Shown here piece by piece: positions 7,276 to 12,497 of a stretch of DNA of 12,497 bases. Both the position numbers and the translations under genes were made by a program. Numbering within the stretch: position 1 is the stretch's first letter; the number at the start of each line of letters is the position of its first letter. The stretch comes from Zeimonas sp937903095. Lineage in GTDB: Bacteria > Pseudomonadota > Gammaproteobacteria > Burkholderiales > Burkholderiaceae_E. Below the pieces are notes generated by a model. It was not told the origin of the DNA and ran no database searches. It worked only from the letters and a program-made list of their open reading frames with translations. The stretch is from the NCBI GenBank assembly GCA_937903095.1, contig CALCZN010000071.1:1-12497 (forward strand). Reading direction: 5' to 3'.

Positions 7276-8403
7276 CTATCGTGGCGCCGCTGCCTCGGCC
7301 GGTGCAGCCGGAGAGGCGGCGGACGCGGCCTTCAGCTGGCTGGCTTCCGAGGCGACCACCGGCTCGCCTTCGCTCAGCGCGGCCTGCACGACGAGATCAC
7401 GGCCCGACTCGCCGATCGGCAGCGCCGGCACGGCGACGTAGCGGTCGCCCCGGCGCACGAATACGACGGGTTGCGTTCCCGCCGGACCCAGCCGCACCAG
7501 CGCCGCCTGCGGTACTACCCAGTTGCGCTCGCGCGTGGGTCGCGCATCGATCTCGGCCTCGACGTGCTGCCCGGGCCCGAGCGCCCCCAGTCCGGAGTCG
7601 AGAAGCGCGCGTACCGTTATCGTCTGCGCATCGCCGACGGCACGGCCGACAGCGACCACGCGGCCGGAGGCGCCTGCCGCGGGCACGCGCACCGACGCGC
7701 CGATCGCCAGACGCGGCGCGGCGGCGATCGGCACGTCGATCTGCAGCTCGAGCGGATCGAGTCGCGCGATCTGCATCAGCGGCGTCGCGGCGTCGACGCG
7801 CTGCCCGGGGCGCACATCCTGCGACAGCACGACCCCCGAGATCGGCGCGCGCAGCTCGAAGGCTCCCGACGACAGCGGTCGAATGCCCGATAGCGCGAGC
7901 AGCCCGCGTTTCTCGACGAGCGCCGCCTGCGCCTGCCGGTCGGAGGCGCGGCTCGCTTCGACGCGCGATTCGGCCACCAGCCCCTCGGCGAGCAGTCGCT
8001 CGTCGCGCACGAGCGCTCGCTGCGTACGCTCGCGCTCGGCGGCGGCCTGCGCGATCTCGCGCTGCAGCGACAGCAACTCGGCGCTGACGATGCGCGCCAA
8101 TGGCTGGCCTTCCTTCACCGTGTCGCCGACACCGACGCGCAGCTCCGTGACGAGCCCGCCGATCGGCGCGGCGACGAAGCGCTGCTGCGCGTTCGGAACC
8201 TGCAGATGCGCGGGGAGATGCGACAGCCGATCGGAGGTTGCGGCGCGCGCCGGGATCGTCTCGATGGCGAGCGCGGCAAAGGACTGCACCGGCAGCGAAA
8301 CGCTTCCTTCCTGTAGCGCGAAGGCCGGCGACGGGACGGTTGTAGAGACGAAGACAGACGCTGCCGCAGACAGAACGGCGGTACGAATACGCGGTGAGAG
8401 CAT
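7276..8403 (-). CDS. czcB: CzcB-like periplasmic adaptor of the RND metal-efflux system
   Basis: The 375-residue product has a signal peptide (MLSPRIRTAVLSAAASV..., probable cleavage after AFA near residue 29). A lipoyl half follows (FVAAPIGGLVTELRVGVGDTVKEGQP), then a short coiled-coil hairpin, the second half (LRAPISGVVLSQDVRPGQRV), a beta-barrel (LQIDVPIAAAPRLAIGASV) and a membrane-proximal domain with WVVPQAALVRLG. This is the layout of CzcB/CusB-type membrane fusion proteins, which couple CzcA to the outer-membrane channel. No His- or Met-rich metal-binding segment is visible near the N-terminus, unlike some CzcB and CusB proteins. The ATG at 8403 has no obvious Shine-Dalgarno and no in-frame start occurs just upstream. 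It is the first gene of the B-A-DUF3240-C operon and starts 52 bp after lhr. The Ala/Pro-rich tail is low complexity. Confidence 0.93.
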   Translation of the reverse strand: MLSPRIRTAVLSAAASVFVSTTVPSPAFALQEGSVSLPVQSFAALAIETIPARAATSDRLSHLPAHLQVPNAQQRFVAAPIGGLVTELRVGVGDTVKEGQPLARIVSAELLSLQREIAQAAAERERTQRALVRDERLLAEGLVAESRVEASRASDRQAQAALVEKRGLLALSGIRPLSSGAFELRAPISGVVLSQDVRPGQRVDAATPLMQIARLDPLELQIDVPIAAAPRLAIGASVRVPAAGASGRVVAVGRAVGDAQTITVRALLDSGLGALGPGQHVEAEIDARPTRERNWVVPQAALVRLGPAGTQPVVFVRRGDRYVAVPALPIGESGRDLVVQAALSEGEPVVASEASQLKAASAASPAAPAEAAAPR

Positions 8404-8455
8404 TGCGATGACCGGACAATCGGACGCGGGCGATTTACCGCCGACGACGCCGAGG
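8404..8455. other. 52-bp gap between lhr and czcB
   Basis: I see no convincing promoter, operator or terminator here. The efflux operon may be read through from lhr or from a promoter inside the lhr 3' end. No MerR, CusR or other metal-responsive regulator gene is next to it. Confidence 0.5.

Positions 8456-12497
<4,042 letters not shown>

Noticed and set aside
4465..7893. A 1,142-codon open frame on the plus strand, antisense to czcA and part of czcB
   Set aside because: It is rich in Arg, His, Asp, Glu and Gln with no recognisable domain and lies opposite strongly recognised genes. Long antisense frames are expected in such GC-rich DNA with strong codon bias.

Overview
The window is very GC-rich with dense coding and short gaps. 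The gene families point to a proteobacterium, most likely a beta- or gammaproteobacterium (Burkholderiales or Xanthomonadales type); this is inferred from gene content and base composition, not from any marker gene. There are no rRNA or tRNA genes, mobile elements, CRISPR arrays or phage genes. Seven of the eight genes lie on the minus strand.

Left part (1-1685, minus strand): a TetR-family repressor gene overlaps by 4 nt the start of a YbhG/HlyD-type membrane fusion protein, which runs off the left edge. This is the start of a YbhGFSR-like ABC exporter cluster; the ATPase and permease genes would be expected beyond position 1. A 192-bp divergent intergenic region (1686-1877) holds an AT-rich palindrome, the best candidate TetR operator, and a possible ECF-sigma-type promoter.

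Middle (1878-2372, plus strand): the only plus-strand gene encodes a small exported protein with a His-rich mature N-terminus. It resembles proteins that databases label 'DnrO protein', whose function is unknown.

Right-centre (2427-8403, minus strand): a tightly packed heavy-metal efflux RND operon. In transcription order it has a CzcB-like adaptor, a CzcA-like inner-membrane pump, a DUF3240 protein and a CzcC/TolC-like outer-membrane channel. The last three junctions are a 6-nt gap, an ATGA overlap and a GTGA overlap, so the four are probably co-translated. Together they would carry metal cations from periplasm or cytoplasm across the outer membrane. The pump's TM4 motif mixes CzcA-like and CusA-like features, so the metal is uncertain, with divalent cations favoured.

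Right part (8456-12497, minus strand): a long Lhr-family superfamily 2 helicase whose N-terminus lies outside the window. Its frame breaks near 9272-9285; one missing base in a short G run would restore a continuous 1,346-residue protein in the window. It also carries a four-copy 21-bp tandem repeat. The metal-efflux operon starts 52 bp after lhr with no obvious promoter between them.

I found no clearly new system. The items most worth checking are the lhr frameshift, the unusual efflux gene order and hybrid pump motif, the His-rich orphan protein and the divergent control region.
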